A DNA stretch of 64,000 nucleotides from Bradyrhizobium sp. CCGE-LA001 (GTDB lineage Bacteria > Pseudomonadota > Alphaproteobacteria > Rhizobiales > Xanthobacteraceae). This document shows, one piece after another, positions 8,971 to 18,301 of this stretch. The stretch covers positions 4,767,501-4,831,500 of the forward strand of contig NZ_CP013949.1 of assembly GCF_000296215.2 (NCBI RefSeq). Reading direction: 5' to 3'. The translations under genes were made by a program, and so were the position numbers. How positions within the stretch are numbered: the stretch's first letter is position 1; every line of letters begins with the position of its first letter. The notes below the pieces were generated by a model. That model saw nothing but the letters and a program-made list of their open reading frames with translations, did not search any database and was not told the DNA's origin.

Positions 8971-10170
8971 GTGAAGATCACGTCGATCGAAACCCTGCGC
9001 ACCGAAGAGTTCTCCAACGTCATTTGGGTGCGCGTCCACACTGATGCCGGCGTGATCGGCCTCGGCGAGACCTTCTATGGCGCGGGCGCGGTCGAAGCGC
9101 AGATCCACGACACCTTTGCCGGCCGCCTGCTCGGCCGCAATCCCCTGCACATCGAAGCCATCCATCGCGACATGCTGAACCTGCCGATGGCGCAGTCCTC
9201 CACCGGCGTCGAATATCGCGCGGCCTCGGCAATCGACATCGCGCTGTGGGACCTGTTCGGCAAGGTTTGCGGCCAGCCGGTGCATCAGATGCTCGGCGGC
9301 CTCTGCCGCGACAAGCAGCGCATCTACAACACCTGCGCGGGCACGCAATATGTGCGCTCGACCAATATCAGCCCGGTCGCCAACTGGAATCTCGGCGCCT
9401 CCAAAGGGCCGTATGAAGACCTCGACGGCTTCATGCACCGTGCCGATGCGCTCGCCGAAAGCCTGCTGGAGAGCGGCATCTCGGCGATGAAGATCTGGCC
9501 GTTCGATCCGGCAGCGCAGGAAAACAAAGGCCTCTACATCACCGCCGCGCAGATGAAGCAGGCGATCGAGCCGTTCGAGAAGATCCGCAAGGCCGTCGGC
9601 GACAGGATGGAGATCATGGTCGAGCTCCACTCGCTCTGGAATCTGCCGACCGCCAAGCAAATCGCACGAGCGCTCGAGCCCTACAAGCCGACCTGGTACG
9701 AGGACCCGATCCGGATGAACTCGCCGCAGGCGCTGGCCGAATATGCCCGCTCGACCGACGTCTGGGTCTGCGCCAGCGAGACGCTAGGCTCGCGCTTCCC
9801 CTACAAGGACATGCTCGACCGCGATGCCATGCATGTGGTGATGGCGGATCTGTGCTGGACCGGCGGCCTCACCGAGGGCCGCAAGATCGCGGCCATGGCC
9901 GAGACTTATCACCGTCCCTTCGCCCCACACGATTGCATCGGCCCGATCGGCTTCATCGCCGCCATCCACATGTCGTTCAGCCAGCCCAACACCTTGATCC
10001 AGGAATCCGTGCGCGCCTTCTACAAAGGCTGGTACAATGAGCTCGTCACCACGATGCCCGTGATCAAGGACGGCTATGTCTTCCCGATGGAAGGCCCCGG
10101 CCTCGGCGTCGATCTCCTGCCCGCCGTATTCGACCGCACCGATCTCATCGTGCGCCGCTCCAACGTCTGA
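8971..10170 (+). CDS. Mandelate racemase/muconate lactonizing enzyme family sugar-acid dehydratase
   Basis: This enolase-superfamily enzyme has 399 aa. The frame is open further upstream, but I place the start at GTG 8971: GGGAGGA lies 8 bases before it and the family N-terminus (MKITSIETLRTEEF) begins there. Metal ligands are E218 (VELHS), E244 (WYEDP) and E270 (ASETL). H320 in APHDCIGPIG is the expected catalytic histidine, as in galactonate/mannonate-type dehydratases. It should dehydrate an aldonic or aldaric acid to a 2-keto-3-deoxy product; the exact sugar acid is unknown. It is the first gene of an operon with the SDR and MDR genes. Confidence 0.88.
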   Translation: MKITSIETLRTEEFSNVIWVRVHTDAGVIGLGETFYGAGAVEAQIHDTFAGRLLGRNPLHIEAIHRDMLNLPMAQSSTGVEYRAASAIDIALWDLFGKVCGQPVHQMLGGLCRDKQRIYNTCAGTQYVRSTNISPVANWNLGASKGPYEDLDGFMHRADALAESLLESGISAMKIWPFDPAAQENKGLYITAAQMKQAIEPFEKIRKAVGDRMEIMVELHSLWNLPTAKQIARALEPYKPTWYEDPIRMNSPQALAEYARSTDVWVCASETLGSRFPYKDMLDRDAMHVVMADLCWTGGLTEGRKIAAMAETYHRPFAPHDCIGPIGFIAAIHMSFSQPNTLIQESVRAFYKGWYNELVTTMPVIKDGYVFPMEGPGLGVDLLPAVFDRTDLIVRRSNV

Positions 10171-10181
10171 GGAATTTTGAG

Positions 10182-10949
10182 ATGAGCACCGCCCTCTTCG
10201 ATCTTTCCGGCCGCACTGCGCTCGTGACCGGCTCCTCCCGCGGCCTCGGCCGCGCCATCGCCGAGGGCATGGCCAAGGCTGGCGCGAAGCTGATCATCAA
10301 CGGCGTCGATCCCGAGCGAGTCGAGCAGGCTGTCGCCGAATTTCGCGCAGCCGGGCATCAGGCCGAAGGCGCCGCGTTCAACGTCACCGACGAGCCCGCG
10401 ATCGTGGCGGCCTTCAACGATTTCGACAAAAAGGGCATTGCCGTCGACATCGTCGTCAACAACGCCGGCATCCAGCACCGCAAGCCGCTGGTGGAATTCA
10501 CCACCGACGAATGGCGCAAGGTGATCGAGACCAATCTCACCAGCGCCTTCGTGATCGGCCGCGAGGCGGCCAAGCGCATGATACCGCGCAAGCACGGCAA
10601 GATCATCAATATCGGCTCGCTCGGCAGCGAGCTTGCCCGTCCCACCATCGCGCCCTACACGGCGGCCAAGGGCGGCATCAAGAACCTGACCCGCTCGATG
10701 GCGGTGGAATGGGCCCAGCACGGCATCCAGGCCAATGCGATCGGCCCGGGCTACATGCTGACCGACATGAACGAGGCGCTCGTCAACAACACCGATTTCA
10801 ACAACTGGCTCATGGGCCGCATCCCCTCCAAGCGCTGGGGCAAGCCCGACGAGCTGGTCGGCGCGGCGATCTTCCTGGCATCCGACGCCTCCACCTACGT
10901 CAACGGCCAGATCATCTATGTCGATGGCGGCATGATCGCCGCGATGTGA
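10182..10949 (+). CDS. SDR oxidoreductase, gluconate 5-dehydrogenase (IdnO)-like
   Basis: The classical 255-aa short-chain dehydrogenase has the cofactor motif TGSSRGLG near residue 17, NNAG near 92, and the catalytic Ser...YTAAK set. It closely resembles gluconate 5-dehydrogenases, which interconvert 5-keto-gluconate and gluconate with NAD(P)H. It begins 11 bases after the dehydratase stop and is followed after 27 bases by an idonate-type dehydrogenase, the usual partner of IdnO. The position supports a ketogluconate/idonate route, but other sugar acids remain possible. Confidence 0.88.
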   Translation: MSTALFDLSGRTALVTGSSRGLGRAIAEGMAKAGAKLIINGVDPERVEQAVAEFRAAGHQAEGAAFNVTDEPAIVAAFNDFDKKGIAVDIVVNNAGIQHRKPLVEFTTDEWRKVIETNLTSAFVIGREAAKRMIPRKHGKIINIGSLGSELARPTIAPYTAAKGGIKNLTRSMAVEWAQHGIQANAIGPGYMLTDMNEALVNNTDFNNWLMGRIPSKRWGKPDELVGAAIFLASDASTYVNGQIIYVDGGMIAAM

Positions 10950-10976
10950 TCGCAGCTTCAAGGAGAGAGCAAGCTC

Positions 10977-12008
10977 ATGCGCGCCGTCGTCATCCACGCC
11001 CCGAAGGACCTGCGGATCGATAGCTATCCGGATGCGGCGCCCGCCCCGGGCGAGGCCCGCGTCAGAATTGCCAATGGCGGCATCTGCGGCTCTGACTTGC
11101 ATTATTACCATCACGGCGGCTTCGGCGTCGTGCGCATCCAGCAGCCGATGGCGCTGGGCCATGAGATCGCCGGCGTGGTCGCTGACGTCGGTGACGGCGT
11201 CACCGGCGTGAAGCCCGGCACGCGCGTCGCGGTCAATCCGAGCAGGCCGTGCGGCCAGTGCCTGCATTGCCAGCAGGGCATGCGCAACCAGTGCCTCGAC
11301 ATGCGCTTTCTCGGCAGCGCGATGCGCTTTCCCCATGTGCAGGGCGGTTTCCGCGAGTTCATCACGGTCGATGCGACGCAGGCCGTGCCGATCGCGGACA
11401 AGCTGTCGCTGGCGGAGGCCGCGGTCGCCGAGCCGCTGGCTGTGTGCCTGCATGCCGGCAAGCAGGCCGGCCCTCTGCTCGGCAAGCGCGTGCTGATCAC
11501 GGGCTGCGGCCCGATCGGGGCGCTGATGATCCTGGTCTCACGCTTCGGCGGCGCCGCCGAGATCGTGGTGACCGATGTCGCCGAAGCGCCGCTCGCGGTC
11601 GCCAGAAAGCTCGGCGCCAGTCACGCCATCAACGTCGCGGCCAATGCCGCTGCGCTCGATCCCTGGCGCACCGGCAAGGGCGTGTTCGACACGCTGTTCG
11701 AAGCCTCGGGCAATCAGGCGGCCTTGCGCACCGCGCTCGATGTGCTCAGGCCCGGCGCCACGCTGGTGCAGCTCGGCCTTGGCGGCGACATGACGTTGCC
11801 GATCAACACCATTGTCGCCAAGGAATTGCAGCTCCGCGGCACCTTCCGCTTCGATCCCGAGTTCGAGCTGGCGGTGCGGCTGATGGGCGAAGGCCTGATC
11901 GACGTCAAGCCGCTGATCACGGCCACCATGCCGTTCGAGAACGCGGTCGCCGCCTTCGAGCTCGCCAGCGACCGCTCGCAGTCGATGAAGGTGCAGCTTA
12001 CCTTCTAG
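10977..12008 (+). CDS. Zinc-dependent alcohol dehydrogenase, L-idonate 5-dehydrogenase-like
   Basis: The 343-aa medium-chain dehydrogenase has the catalytic-zinc elements GICGSDLHYYHHGG and GHEIAGVV, and the four-Cys structural-zinc lobe CGQCLHCQQGMRNQC. Its nucleotide-binding GCGPIGAL motif is in the second half. The combination YHHGGFGVV near the N-terminus is characteristic of L-idonate 5-dehydrogenases, which oxidise L-idonate to 5-keto-gluconate. An AGGAGAG ribosome site precedes the ATG. As the third gene of the operon, it should supply the substrate for the IdnO-like SDR before it. Confidence 0.85.
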   Translation: MRAVVIHAPKDLRIDSYPDAAPAPGEARVRIANGGICGSDLHYYHHGGFGVVRIQQPMALGHEIAGVVADVGDGVTGVKPGTRVAVNPSRPCGQCLHCQQGMRNQCLDMRFLGSAMRFPHVQGGFREFITVDATQAVPIADKLSLAEAAVAEPLAVCLHAGKQAGPLLGKRVLITGCGPIGALMILVSRFGGAAEIVVTDVAEAPLAVARKLGASHAINVAANAAALDPWRTGKGVFDTLFEASGNQAALRTALDVLRPGATLVQLGLGGDMTLPINTIVAKELQLRGTFRFDPEFELAVRLMGEGLIDVKPLITATMPFENAVAAFELASDRSQSMKVQLTF

Positions 12009-12879
12009 CGTCGGTGGCCTGCTGGCTCTCGATCAGCCGCTCCTGGACCAGCCGCACGGCGCCGCGTTTCCAGGAATAATCCGCGCCGAGGCGCAAGCCG
12101 CTGTCGCCGCGCGCCAGCACCGCGCCGGTCCTGGCATCGCGAAGCTGGAAGCCGATCGTGTATTCGGTGCGGCTGACCCGGCGCACCACACCGATCAGCG
12201 ACTGGTCCGCGCCGAGCTTCTGCGCAATGGCGGCCTCGCAGCCGCCGCAATCCCGCAAAGCCCCCGCTTTCGCCGCCGCTTCGCCGACGTCGACGATCCG
12301 GTAACGGCCGGACTGGCCGAGCGCCTCGCGCACGCCGCCGGTGACCTCGGCGAGATATGATGCATCCGACGCGGCTGACGCGCCCGCCGAGGCTGCCGTC
12401 ACGTCCTCGAGCTCGAAGTCGAACACGGCGAGCGCGACCGGCGCCTGGGTGCCGAGCGCAGCAATGATCTCGCGGGACAGGAATATCTCGGCGCGCTCCC
12501 ATGCTTCGTCACTGTCGCCGCGGAAGGAGTAGAGCTTATCCATCGCGAGCTTCTTGGCGCTGACGTCGATCACGGCGACCTTGGCCCATTGCACCAGCGT
12601 GCTCGTCTTCTGGATGCCGCCGATGACCTTGAACGCCGCGCCGTCCTCAGCGGACTGCACCAGCCGGTAGCGCCCAGCCTCGCCGATATCCCGCCGGAGC
12701 GCGGCCATGAAGGCCGCCAGCCGCCGCTCATGGGCGGCGGTCTGATTGGTCGGCTCGCCCGACGTGTCAGTATAGCTGAAATCGTCCAGGACAACGCCAA
12801 TGGCGGCCTGGGCGTGGACCGGCGAATGCGACAGGGCAAAGAGAAGAGAAGCAGAGAGAATCAACCGGGATCGATGCAT
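11998..12879 (-). CDS. Secreted protein of unknown function (DUF2380/DUF3280-like)
   Basis: The start at 12879 (MHRSRLILSASLLFALSHSP) gives 293 aa with a clean Sec signal peptide ending around HAQA; an ATG 57 bases upstream would hide this signal. The mature part contains two similar alpha/beta units: one from GVVLDDFSYTDTSGE onward and one from VALAVFDFELEDVT onward. Both are followed by a segment ending in GRYRLV or GRYRIV, so the protein looks internally duplicated. One CGGC pair is present in the second half. From memory it resembles the DUF3280/DUF2380 family. Its 3' end overlaps the idonate dehydrogenase gene by 11 bases, tail to tail. Confidence 0.75.
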   Translation of the reverse strand: MHRSRLILSASLLFALSHSPVHAQAAIGVVLDDFSYTDTSGEPTNQTAAHERRLAAFMAALRRDIGEAGRYRLVQSAEDGAAFKVIGGIQKTSTLVQWAKVAVIDVSAKKLAMDKLYSFRGDSDEAWERAEIFLSREIIAALGTQAPVALAVFDFELEDVTAASAGASAASDASYLAEVTGGVREALGQSGRYRIVDVGEAAAKAGALRDCGGCEAAIAQKLGADQSLIGVVRRVSRTEYTIGFQLRDARTGAVLARGDSGLRLGADYSWKRGAVRLVQERLIESQQATDARR

Positions 12880-13071
12880 GGATGGGCCCCATGGGATGAG
12901 CGGCGGCGCAAATCTGGACGGGGCGCTCAAGGCCATGCAGCAGTGGCGGTCCCGACCAATGCCGGGAAAATTTCACGACGTTGCATTGCGGCACGGCGGG
13001 AACGCTTCCCGCCGCCAGCGTTCTGCCCTTTAATGCGGGGCAACAAGCCCGTTCGCGCCAGGTGCAAGCCG

Positions 13072-14454
13072 ATGTGGAACCGCCCGAGGTTCGATCTCAA
13101 GGTCCGTCTGACGTTGCTGGTGGCCGGGATATCAGCCGCCTGCTTCGCGGCGATCTCCGCCTATTTCCTGATCGCAGCCGACCGCGCCGCGCATGCGCGC
13201 ATCGACGGTATCGCAGCCATCGTGGCGAAGTCGCTGGAGCTGCAACAGGGCAAGATGCAATGGGGGACCAACCCGCGCTCGGATTTCCCCAACCTCGATC
13301 CGGTGTCGGCCTACGTCATGACGCCCGGCCTGTGTCTTGGCTTCCGTGGCGCGAGCGGCGACATGCTCCAGCGATTCTGTAGCGGCGCGCCGGCCCCCGC
13401 GAGCCCGCCGCCGCAGCTTTTTACCGCCTTCTATCGCAGCCTGTTCGACCCCGGCCGCGAGGCGGCGCGGCCCGTGATCGTGCGCGGCGCCAAGCTCGGC
13501 GAGACCGTGGTCACTGTCGATCCGGCCGTGCAGACGGCGGAGGCCTGGCACGAGGCCGGCCGCCTCACGATCGCGCTTGCGATCGCGCTGCCGCTGCTCT
13601 GCGCGCTGGTCTATGCCGCCCTCGCCCGCGCCCTGCGCCCCACCCGGATGATCGGCGACGGACTCGAGCGCATCGCCGCCGGCGATCTCACGACGCGGCT
13701 GCCGCCGTTCGATCTCGCCGAGCTCTCGGCCATCCGCGACGTCTTCAATCACCTTGCCGAAAGCCTCGACCTCGCGCTGGCCGAACGCAACGAACTGACG
13801 CGGAAGCTGATCGCGCTCCAGGACGAGGAGCGCCGCCATCTCGCGCGCGAGCTGCACGACGAGTTCGGCCAGTCGCTCGCCGCCATCCGCGCGCTCGCCG
13901 CCTCCGCCCGCCAGACCGCGGCGCAGGACTGCCCGGACTTGCTGGGAGAGTGCGACGGCATCGCCCGGACCGCGACCGGCATGATGGAGACGCTGCGCGG
14001 CGCACTGTTCCGGCTGCGGCCGCCCGACGTCGACGAGCTCGGCCTCGTCGCGAGCCTCGAAGGCCTGGTGTCGGGCTGGAACGGCCGCAGCCGTGGCCAG
14101 CCGCGCTTCGAGATCCGGTTCGAGGGTGCCTTCGACAGCGTGCCCGCATCCGTCAGCGCCAACCTCTATCGCATCGTGCAGGAGGCTCTCACCAACGCCG
14201 CCAAGCACGCCGGCGCCACGAAGGTCAGCCTGCATCTGACCACGGCCGACAGCGAGATCGCGCTCGCGATCGAGGACGACGGCCGGCCGAACGATGCCGC
14301 GGCGAAATCCGGCATGGGCCTGCTTGGCATGCGCGAGCGCGTCGCCGCGCTTCGCGGCCGGCTGAGCTTTGAGTCTGGCGCCCACGGCTCGGCGCTGCGC
14401 GTGTTCATTCCGCTCGCATCCGCCGATCGGCCTGCGCTGGACCACGCGGCATGA
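13072..14454 (+). CDS. NarL-type sensor histidine kinase (HAMP plus HisKA_3)
   Basis: The 460-aa sensor has a first TM segment at about 9-31, a periplasmic domain of about 130 residues containing two Cys (CLGF and RFCSG), and a second TM around 165-187. A HAMP linker follows, then the HisKA_3 dimerisation helix EERRHLARELHDEFGQSLAAI with phospho-acceptor H262, and a compact HATPase (NLYRIVQEALTNAAKHAGA; GMGLLGMRERV). ATG 13072 is chosen, but the in-frame ATG 13033 is possible. Its stop overlaps the response-regulator start (ATGA), so the two are coupled. The signal is unknown. Confidence 0.88.
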   Translation: MWNRPRFDLKVRLTLLVAGISAACFAAISAYFLIAADRAAHARIDGIAAIVAKSLELQQGKMQWGTNPRSDFPNLDPVSAYVMTPGLCLGFRGASGDMLQRFCSGAPAPASPPPQLFTAFYRSLFDPGREAARPVIVRGAKLGETVVTVDPAVQTAEAWHEAGRLTIALAIALPLLCALVYAALARALRPTRMIGDGLERIAAGDLTTRLPPFDLAELSAIRDVFNHLAESLDLALAERNELTRKLIALQDEERRHLARELHDEFGQSLAAIRALAASARQTAAQDCPDLLGECDGIARTATGMMETLRGALFRLRPPDVDELGLVASLEGLVSGWNGRSRGQPRFEIRFEGAFDSVPASVSANLYRIVQEALTNAAKHAGATKVSLHLTTADSEIALAIEDDGRPNDAAAKSGMGLLGMRERVAALRGRLSFESGAHGSALRVFIPLASADRPALDHAA

Positions 14455-15113
14455 GCGGGACCGAGGCGACCATCCTGCTGGTCGACGATCATTCCGTCGT
14501 CCGCGAGGGCTATCGCTCCGTGCTCCAGAAGCAACCGGGGCTGCGCGTCGTCGCCGAGGCCGCCGACGGCGCGGAGGCCTATCGCCTTTACAAATCCGAG
14601 GCGCCCGATCTCGTCATCATGGACCTCAGCATGCCCGGCATCGGCGGCATCGAGGCCGTCAGACGGATCAGGCAATGGGACAAGGCCGCGCGGATCCTGG
14701 TCTTCACCATGCACGAGAATGCCGGCTTTGCGGTGCAGGCGATACGCGCCGGTGCGAGGGGCTATGTCACCAAGACGAGTCCGCCCGAGACGCTGGTGCG
14801 CGCGGTGAAGGACGTGCTCGCCGGCAAGATCGCCATCAGCCCCGACATCGACCATGAGCTTGCGCTGAGCCGCATCAGCGGCGAGAGCTCGGCCGCTGAC
14901 GTCTTGACGCCGCGCGAATTCGAGGTGCTGCGGCTGCTGCTCGCGGAGAACACGACGGAGGAGATCGCCGAGACGCTCCACGTCAGCCCGAAGACGGTGG
15001 CGAACCTGCACTCGCTGATCAAGGACAAGCTCGGCGTCGGCTCCGACATCGAGCTGGTCCGGCTGGCGCTGCGCCAGGGGATCCTGACCGAGGTCGATCT
15101 CGGCGAGACCTGA
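14451..15113 (+). CDS. LuxR/NarL-family response regulator
   Basis: The 220-aa protein has an N-terminal receiver with acidic patch DDHS and phospho-acceptor Asp in VIMDLSMPGIGG. The conserved Thr and Lys lie in FTMHENAG and YVTKTSPPE. A C-terminal LuxR helix-turn-helix follows (LTPREFEVLRLLLAENTTEEIAE). It overlaps the kinase gene by four bases and is its evident partner. The likely targets are nearby genes, perhaps the secreted DUF3280-like protein or the 8-TM protein, but no binding site was recognised. Confidence 0.9.
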   Translation: MSGTEATILLVDDHSVVREGYRSVLQKQPGLRVVAEAADGAEAYRLYKSEAPDLVIMDLSMPGIGGIEAVRRIRQWDKAARILVFTMHENAGFAVQAIRAGARGYVTKTSPPETLVRAVKDVLAGKIAISPDIDHELALSRISGESSAADVLTPREFEVLRLLLAENTTEEIAETLHVSPKTVANLHSLIKDKLGVGSDIELVRLALRQGILTEVDLGET

Positions 15114-15117
15114 TCGG

Positions 15118-15990
15118 TCAGGCCAGATAGCGCGCCAGATACCCTTCCATGGCGTAGAGCGCGCAGAGCGCGAGGCTCGACCACACGGCCGCGCTGAAAT
15201 ACAGGAACATCCAGGTCAGCTCGCCCCTCCAATGCGCGACGTCGTGGGTCACGACCCAGCGCGTCGCAACGTCACGCAGACCTTCGAAAAATCCGAGGAA
15301 CTTGTTGCCCTCGGCGTGCCCTGCCCGCCAGCGGCTGAGATACATCGGCACGTCGACCGTGATGAGAAAGGCGAGGAAGCAGGCGATGCCGACGATGCCC
15401 GACATCAGCGCCCAGCGCACCACGCCCTGGAATTCCGGCATCAAGCGGCACAGCGCGATGCCGGCGAGGAAGAAGGTCACGGCCCACAGCGAATTCTCGA
15501 TCGCATTGTAGAGGAAGTTGGTCGTCACCACCGCGTACCAGGAGAAGCACTCCGCGATGACGATGATCGGCACGATCAGAAGCGCGATGTTCACCGCGGT
15601 CTCCGCGCCGGTCATCTGACCAAGCTGATGCAGGATGATCGCCCATTGCGCGGCAAAGCAGAGTTCGGCAACGGTCGCGACCGTGCGGCCGACGAACACG
15701 CTCGACAGCCAGGTATCGAACAGACAGATGCGCTGGACGTCGGCGCGCGGCAGCACCGAGCGGAAGGCGCAGCCGAACACGTAGCCGGCGCAAAGCAGGA
15801 ACATCAGGCCGATATCCGAGCCGCCGCTGACGCTGCCGGCTACGGTCGGATAGAACTCGCGGTACAGCATGAACCAGACGAGGATGTTGGCAGCGCTGAC
15901 CAGCGTCAGAGACCCCCACCACCACGCGAGGGGATTTGACCGTGCCTGCCACTGCAACATGAATTCGCTCCGCTGTAATCGACGTGACAT
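15118..15990 (-). CDS. Polytopic membrane protein of unknown function
   Basis: I do not recognise this 290-aa protein (280 aa if it starts at the ATG at 15960). It has about eight hydrophobic segments. Charged or aromatic residues sit within or near the membrane: WFMLYREFYPTV after TM1, ECFSWYAVVTTNFLYNAIENS in the middle, and a hydrophilic loop RWRAGHAEGNKFLGFFEGL before the last two segments. There are no nucleotide-binding or metal motifs. It is convergent with the response regulator, with a gap of only four bases. It could be a membrane sensor or small-molecule transporter. Confidence 0.7.
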   Translation of the reverse strand: MSRRLQRSEFMLQWQARSNPLAWWWGSLTLVSAANILVWFMLYREFYPTVAGSVSGGSDIGLMFLLCAGYVFGCAFRSVLPRADVQRICLFDTWLSSVFVGRTVATVAELCFAAQWAIILHQLGQMTGAETAVNIALLIVPIIVIAECFSWYAVVTTNFLYNAIENSLWAVTFFLAGIALCRLMPEFQGVVRWALMSGIVGIACFLAFLITVDVPMYLSRWRAGHAEGNKFLGFFEGLRDVATRWVVTHDVAHWRGELTWMFLYFSAAVWSSLALCALYAMEGYLARYLA

Positions 15991-16106
15991 CTGTTCGTAA
16001 TAATCCTGTCACGAGACACCACGGAATCGCGACAAAAATCTGTGCGCGACGGCGCATTTTCCCGCGCGTGTAAGCCCGCCCGCGAAAACCGCGCGCGTCC
16101 GCATAA

Positions 16107-16146
16107 TGGACACAAATATAGATTTCGTTAATCTGTTGGACAAATA
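16107..16146 (+). promoter_or_regulatory. Direct repeats upstream of the IclR gene, possible autoregulatory site
   Basis: TGGACACAAATA at 16107-16118 and TGGACAAATA at 16137-16146 are near-identical and 30 bases apart, about three helical turns, just upstream of the IclR start. This AT-rich stretch probably includes the promoter. Binding by the adjacent IclR protein is inferred from position only. Confidence 0.35.
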
Positions 16147-16171
16147 GTGCAGCCGGGTGCATTAAACCCGT

Positions 16172-17041
16172 ATGGCTCGAACCGCATCAAAACCAGCCCT
16201 TGCCTCCTCCTCCGCCGCGGCAGTGCTTGCCGAGAGCGCGGATGACGCCGCGTTTGCAACGACACTGGCCAAGGGCCTCGTCGTGCTTGAAGCCTTCAGG
16301 GCCGGCGCAACGCAGCTCGGCAACATGGAGCTGTCGACGCTCACCGGCATTCCGCGGCCGACGGTGGCGCGGCTGACGCACACACTCGCCGAGCTCGGCT
16401 ACCTTCGCTACGACGCAGAACGCGCCAAATACCGCGTCGGCGCACGTGCCTTGCGGATGGCGCATCCGCTGCTCGCCGACATGCAATTCCGCCAGGTCGC
16501 GCGTCCGATGATGCAAGAGCTGGCGCAGAGCGTGCGCGGCACGGTCTCGATCGGACTGCTCGACGCAACCTCGATGATCTACGTCGAAACAGCGCGGTCC
16601 GGCGACGTCGGCCCCCACGTTCCCGACATCGGCATGCCGATTCCGGTCGTGATGACGGCGATGGGCCGCGCCGCAGCGGCGACCTTGCCGGCGGCGGACG
16701 CCGCAGGACTCGAGCGGCGCATTGCCGCGGAAGATTCCGAGTTGTGGGCGGCCTTCGAAGACAAGTACCGCGCCGGCCTCGCGCAATGCGCCAGCCGCGG
16801 CTTCTGCACCTGCTGGGGCGAGTACATGGCCTCGATCCACGCCGTCGCAGCCCCCTTGTTTCACGCAAGCGAGACAGGGCAGTCCTTCTCGATCAATTGC
16901 GGCATTCCGGCCTTCCGGCTCGAGCCGGGGCAGCTGGAGCGCGAGATCGGGCCGCGCATCGCAGCGCTTGCCGACAGCATCCGCACCATTGTCGGACAGA
17001 CGGCACCAGCCGCGCCGCCTCGCAAAACAAGAAAATCATAA
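16172..17041 (+). CDS. IclR-family transcriptional regulator
   Basis: The 289-aa regulator has an Ala-rich N-terminal extension of about 25 residues and then a winged helix (about 28-90; MELSTLTGIPRPTVARLTHTL as helix-turn-helix). The C-terminal IclR effector domain contains GTVSIGLLDATSMIYVETA and the cysteines of AQCASRGFCTCWGEY. IclR proteins usually control degradation of carboxylic or aromatic acids. It lies 15 bases before the CoA-transferase gene on the same strand and so may be co-transcribed with it. No clear Shine-Dalgarno precedes the ATG. Confidence 0.9.
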   Translation: MARTASKPALASSSAAAVLAESADDAAFATTLAKGLVVLEAFRAGATQLGNMELSTLTGIPRPTVARLTHTLAELGYLRYDAERAKYRVGARALRMAHPLLADMQFRQVARPMMQELAQSVRGTVSIGLLDATSMIYVETARSGDVGPHVPDIGMPIPVVMTAMGRAAAATLPAADAAGLERRIAAEDSELWAAFEDKYRAGLAQCASRGFCTCWGEYMASIHAVAAPLFHASETGQSFSINCGIPAFRLEPGQLEREIGPRIAALADSIRTIVGQTAPAAPPRKTRKS

Positions 17042-17056
17042 GCGCAAGGGAATGAC

Positions 17057-18253
17057 ATGGCTGGCCCGCTCGAAGGTTTGAAGGTTCTCGACATCGCGAC
17101 GATCATTGCCGCGCCATTCGCCGCCACCCTGCTGGCCGACTACGGCGCCGATGTGCTCAAGCTCGAGATGCCCGGGCAAGGCGACGGCGTGCGGTCGTTT
17201 CCGCCGTTCAAGGACGGCAAGCCGCTGTGGTGGAAGGCTGCCAACCGCAACAAGAAGCTCGCCACGCTCGATTTGCGGACGCCGGATGGGCTTGCGCTGT
17301 TCAAGCAGCTTCTTCCGCGCTTCGACGTGCTGATCGAGAATTTCCGTCCGGGTACGCTCGATCGCTGGGGGTTGTCAAAGGAGGTGCTGTGGTCGATTCA
17401 ACCGCGCCTCGTCATACTGCGCGCCACCGCCTTCGGACAGGACGGGCCGTACCGCGAGCGACCCGGCTTCGCCCGGATCTTCGAAGCCATGGGCGGGCTC
17501 ACCTACATCACCGGCGAGCGCGATGGCGAGCCGACCCATCCGGGATATCCGATCGGCGATTCGATCGGCGGCCTGTTCGGCGCGGTCGGCGTGCTCACGG
17601 CGCTGTGGAAGCGCGCACGTTACCCCGATGCGCCAGGCGAGGAGATCGATCTGGCGCTGACGGAGTCGGTCTTCCGGCTGCTCGACGTTCTCGCGATCGA
17701 GCACGACCAGCTCGGCGCCGTCCGCGGCCGCATCGGCAACGCCAACGGCTACTCGGCCCCCGCGGCCGTGTTTCGCACCAGTGATGATCACTGGGTGACG
17801 CTCGCAGGTTCGACCAATGCGCTCTTTGCAGCCAATTGCCGCGCGATCGATCGTCCCGACCTCATCGACGACCCGCGCTTCGCCACCAACGGCCAGCGCG
17901 TCAGGCACGCCACTGAACTCAACGATATCTTCGCCGCTTGGTGCGCGGCACACCCGCTCGCCGAGGTCCTTGCGAACTTCAACGCTGCGCAGGGCACGCT
18001 CGCACCGATCTATTCGATCGACCAGATCGCCGGCGACCCGCAAGTGCGCGCGCGCGAAGCCATCACGCGTGTCCCCGACAAGGATTTCGGCACGGTCGCC
18101 ATGACCAACGCGGTCCCGCGCTTCGCCGTCGATCCCACGCGGTTGCGCCACGCCGCCGGCGACATCGGCCAGGACAATCGCGAGGTCTACCGCGACTGGC
18201 TCGGTCTTTCGGAGGCCGAGATCGAACGGCTTACCCAACGCAAGGTGATCTGA
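17057..18253 (+). CDS. CaiB/BaiF (class III) CoA transferase
   Basis: The 398-aa enzyme begins with the family signature PLEGLKVLDIATIIAAPFAA and contains RNKKLATLDL, the nucleotide/CoA-contacting region. GDSIGGLFG includes D168, the expected catalytic aspartate that forms the acyl anhydride. Class III transferases move CoA between organic acids without ATP. Placed behind an IclR regulator and ahead of carboxylate-type binding proteins, it probably activates an imported carboxylic acid. The particular acid is unknown. Confidence 0.9.
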   Translation: MAGPLEGLKVLDIATIIAAPFAATLLADYGADVLKLEMPGQGDGVRSFPPFKDGKPLWWKAANRNKKLATLDLRTPDGLALFKQLLPRFDVLIENFRPGTLDRWGLSKEVLWSIQPRLVILRATAFGQDGPYRERPGFARIFEAMGGLTYITGERDGEPTHPGYPIGDSIGGLFGAVGVLTALWKRARYPDAPGEEIDLALTESVFRLLDVLAIEHDQLGAVRGRIGNANGYSAPAAVFRTSDDHWVTLAGSTNALFAANCRAIDRPDLIDDPRFATNGQRVRHATELNDIFAAWCAAHPLAEVLANFNAAQGTLAPIYSIDQIAGDPQVRAREAITRVPDKDFGTVAMTNAVPRFAVDPTRLRHAAGDIGQDNREVYRDWLGLSEAEIERLTQRKVI

Positions 18254-18301
18254 CGTCGCAAGTCCAACAAAAAACCAAGAAAATCAAGGGAGGACCACAC
18301 A

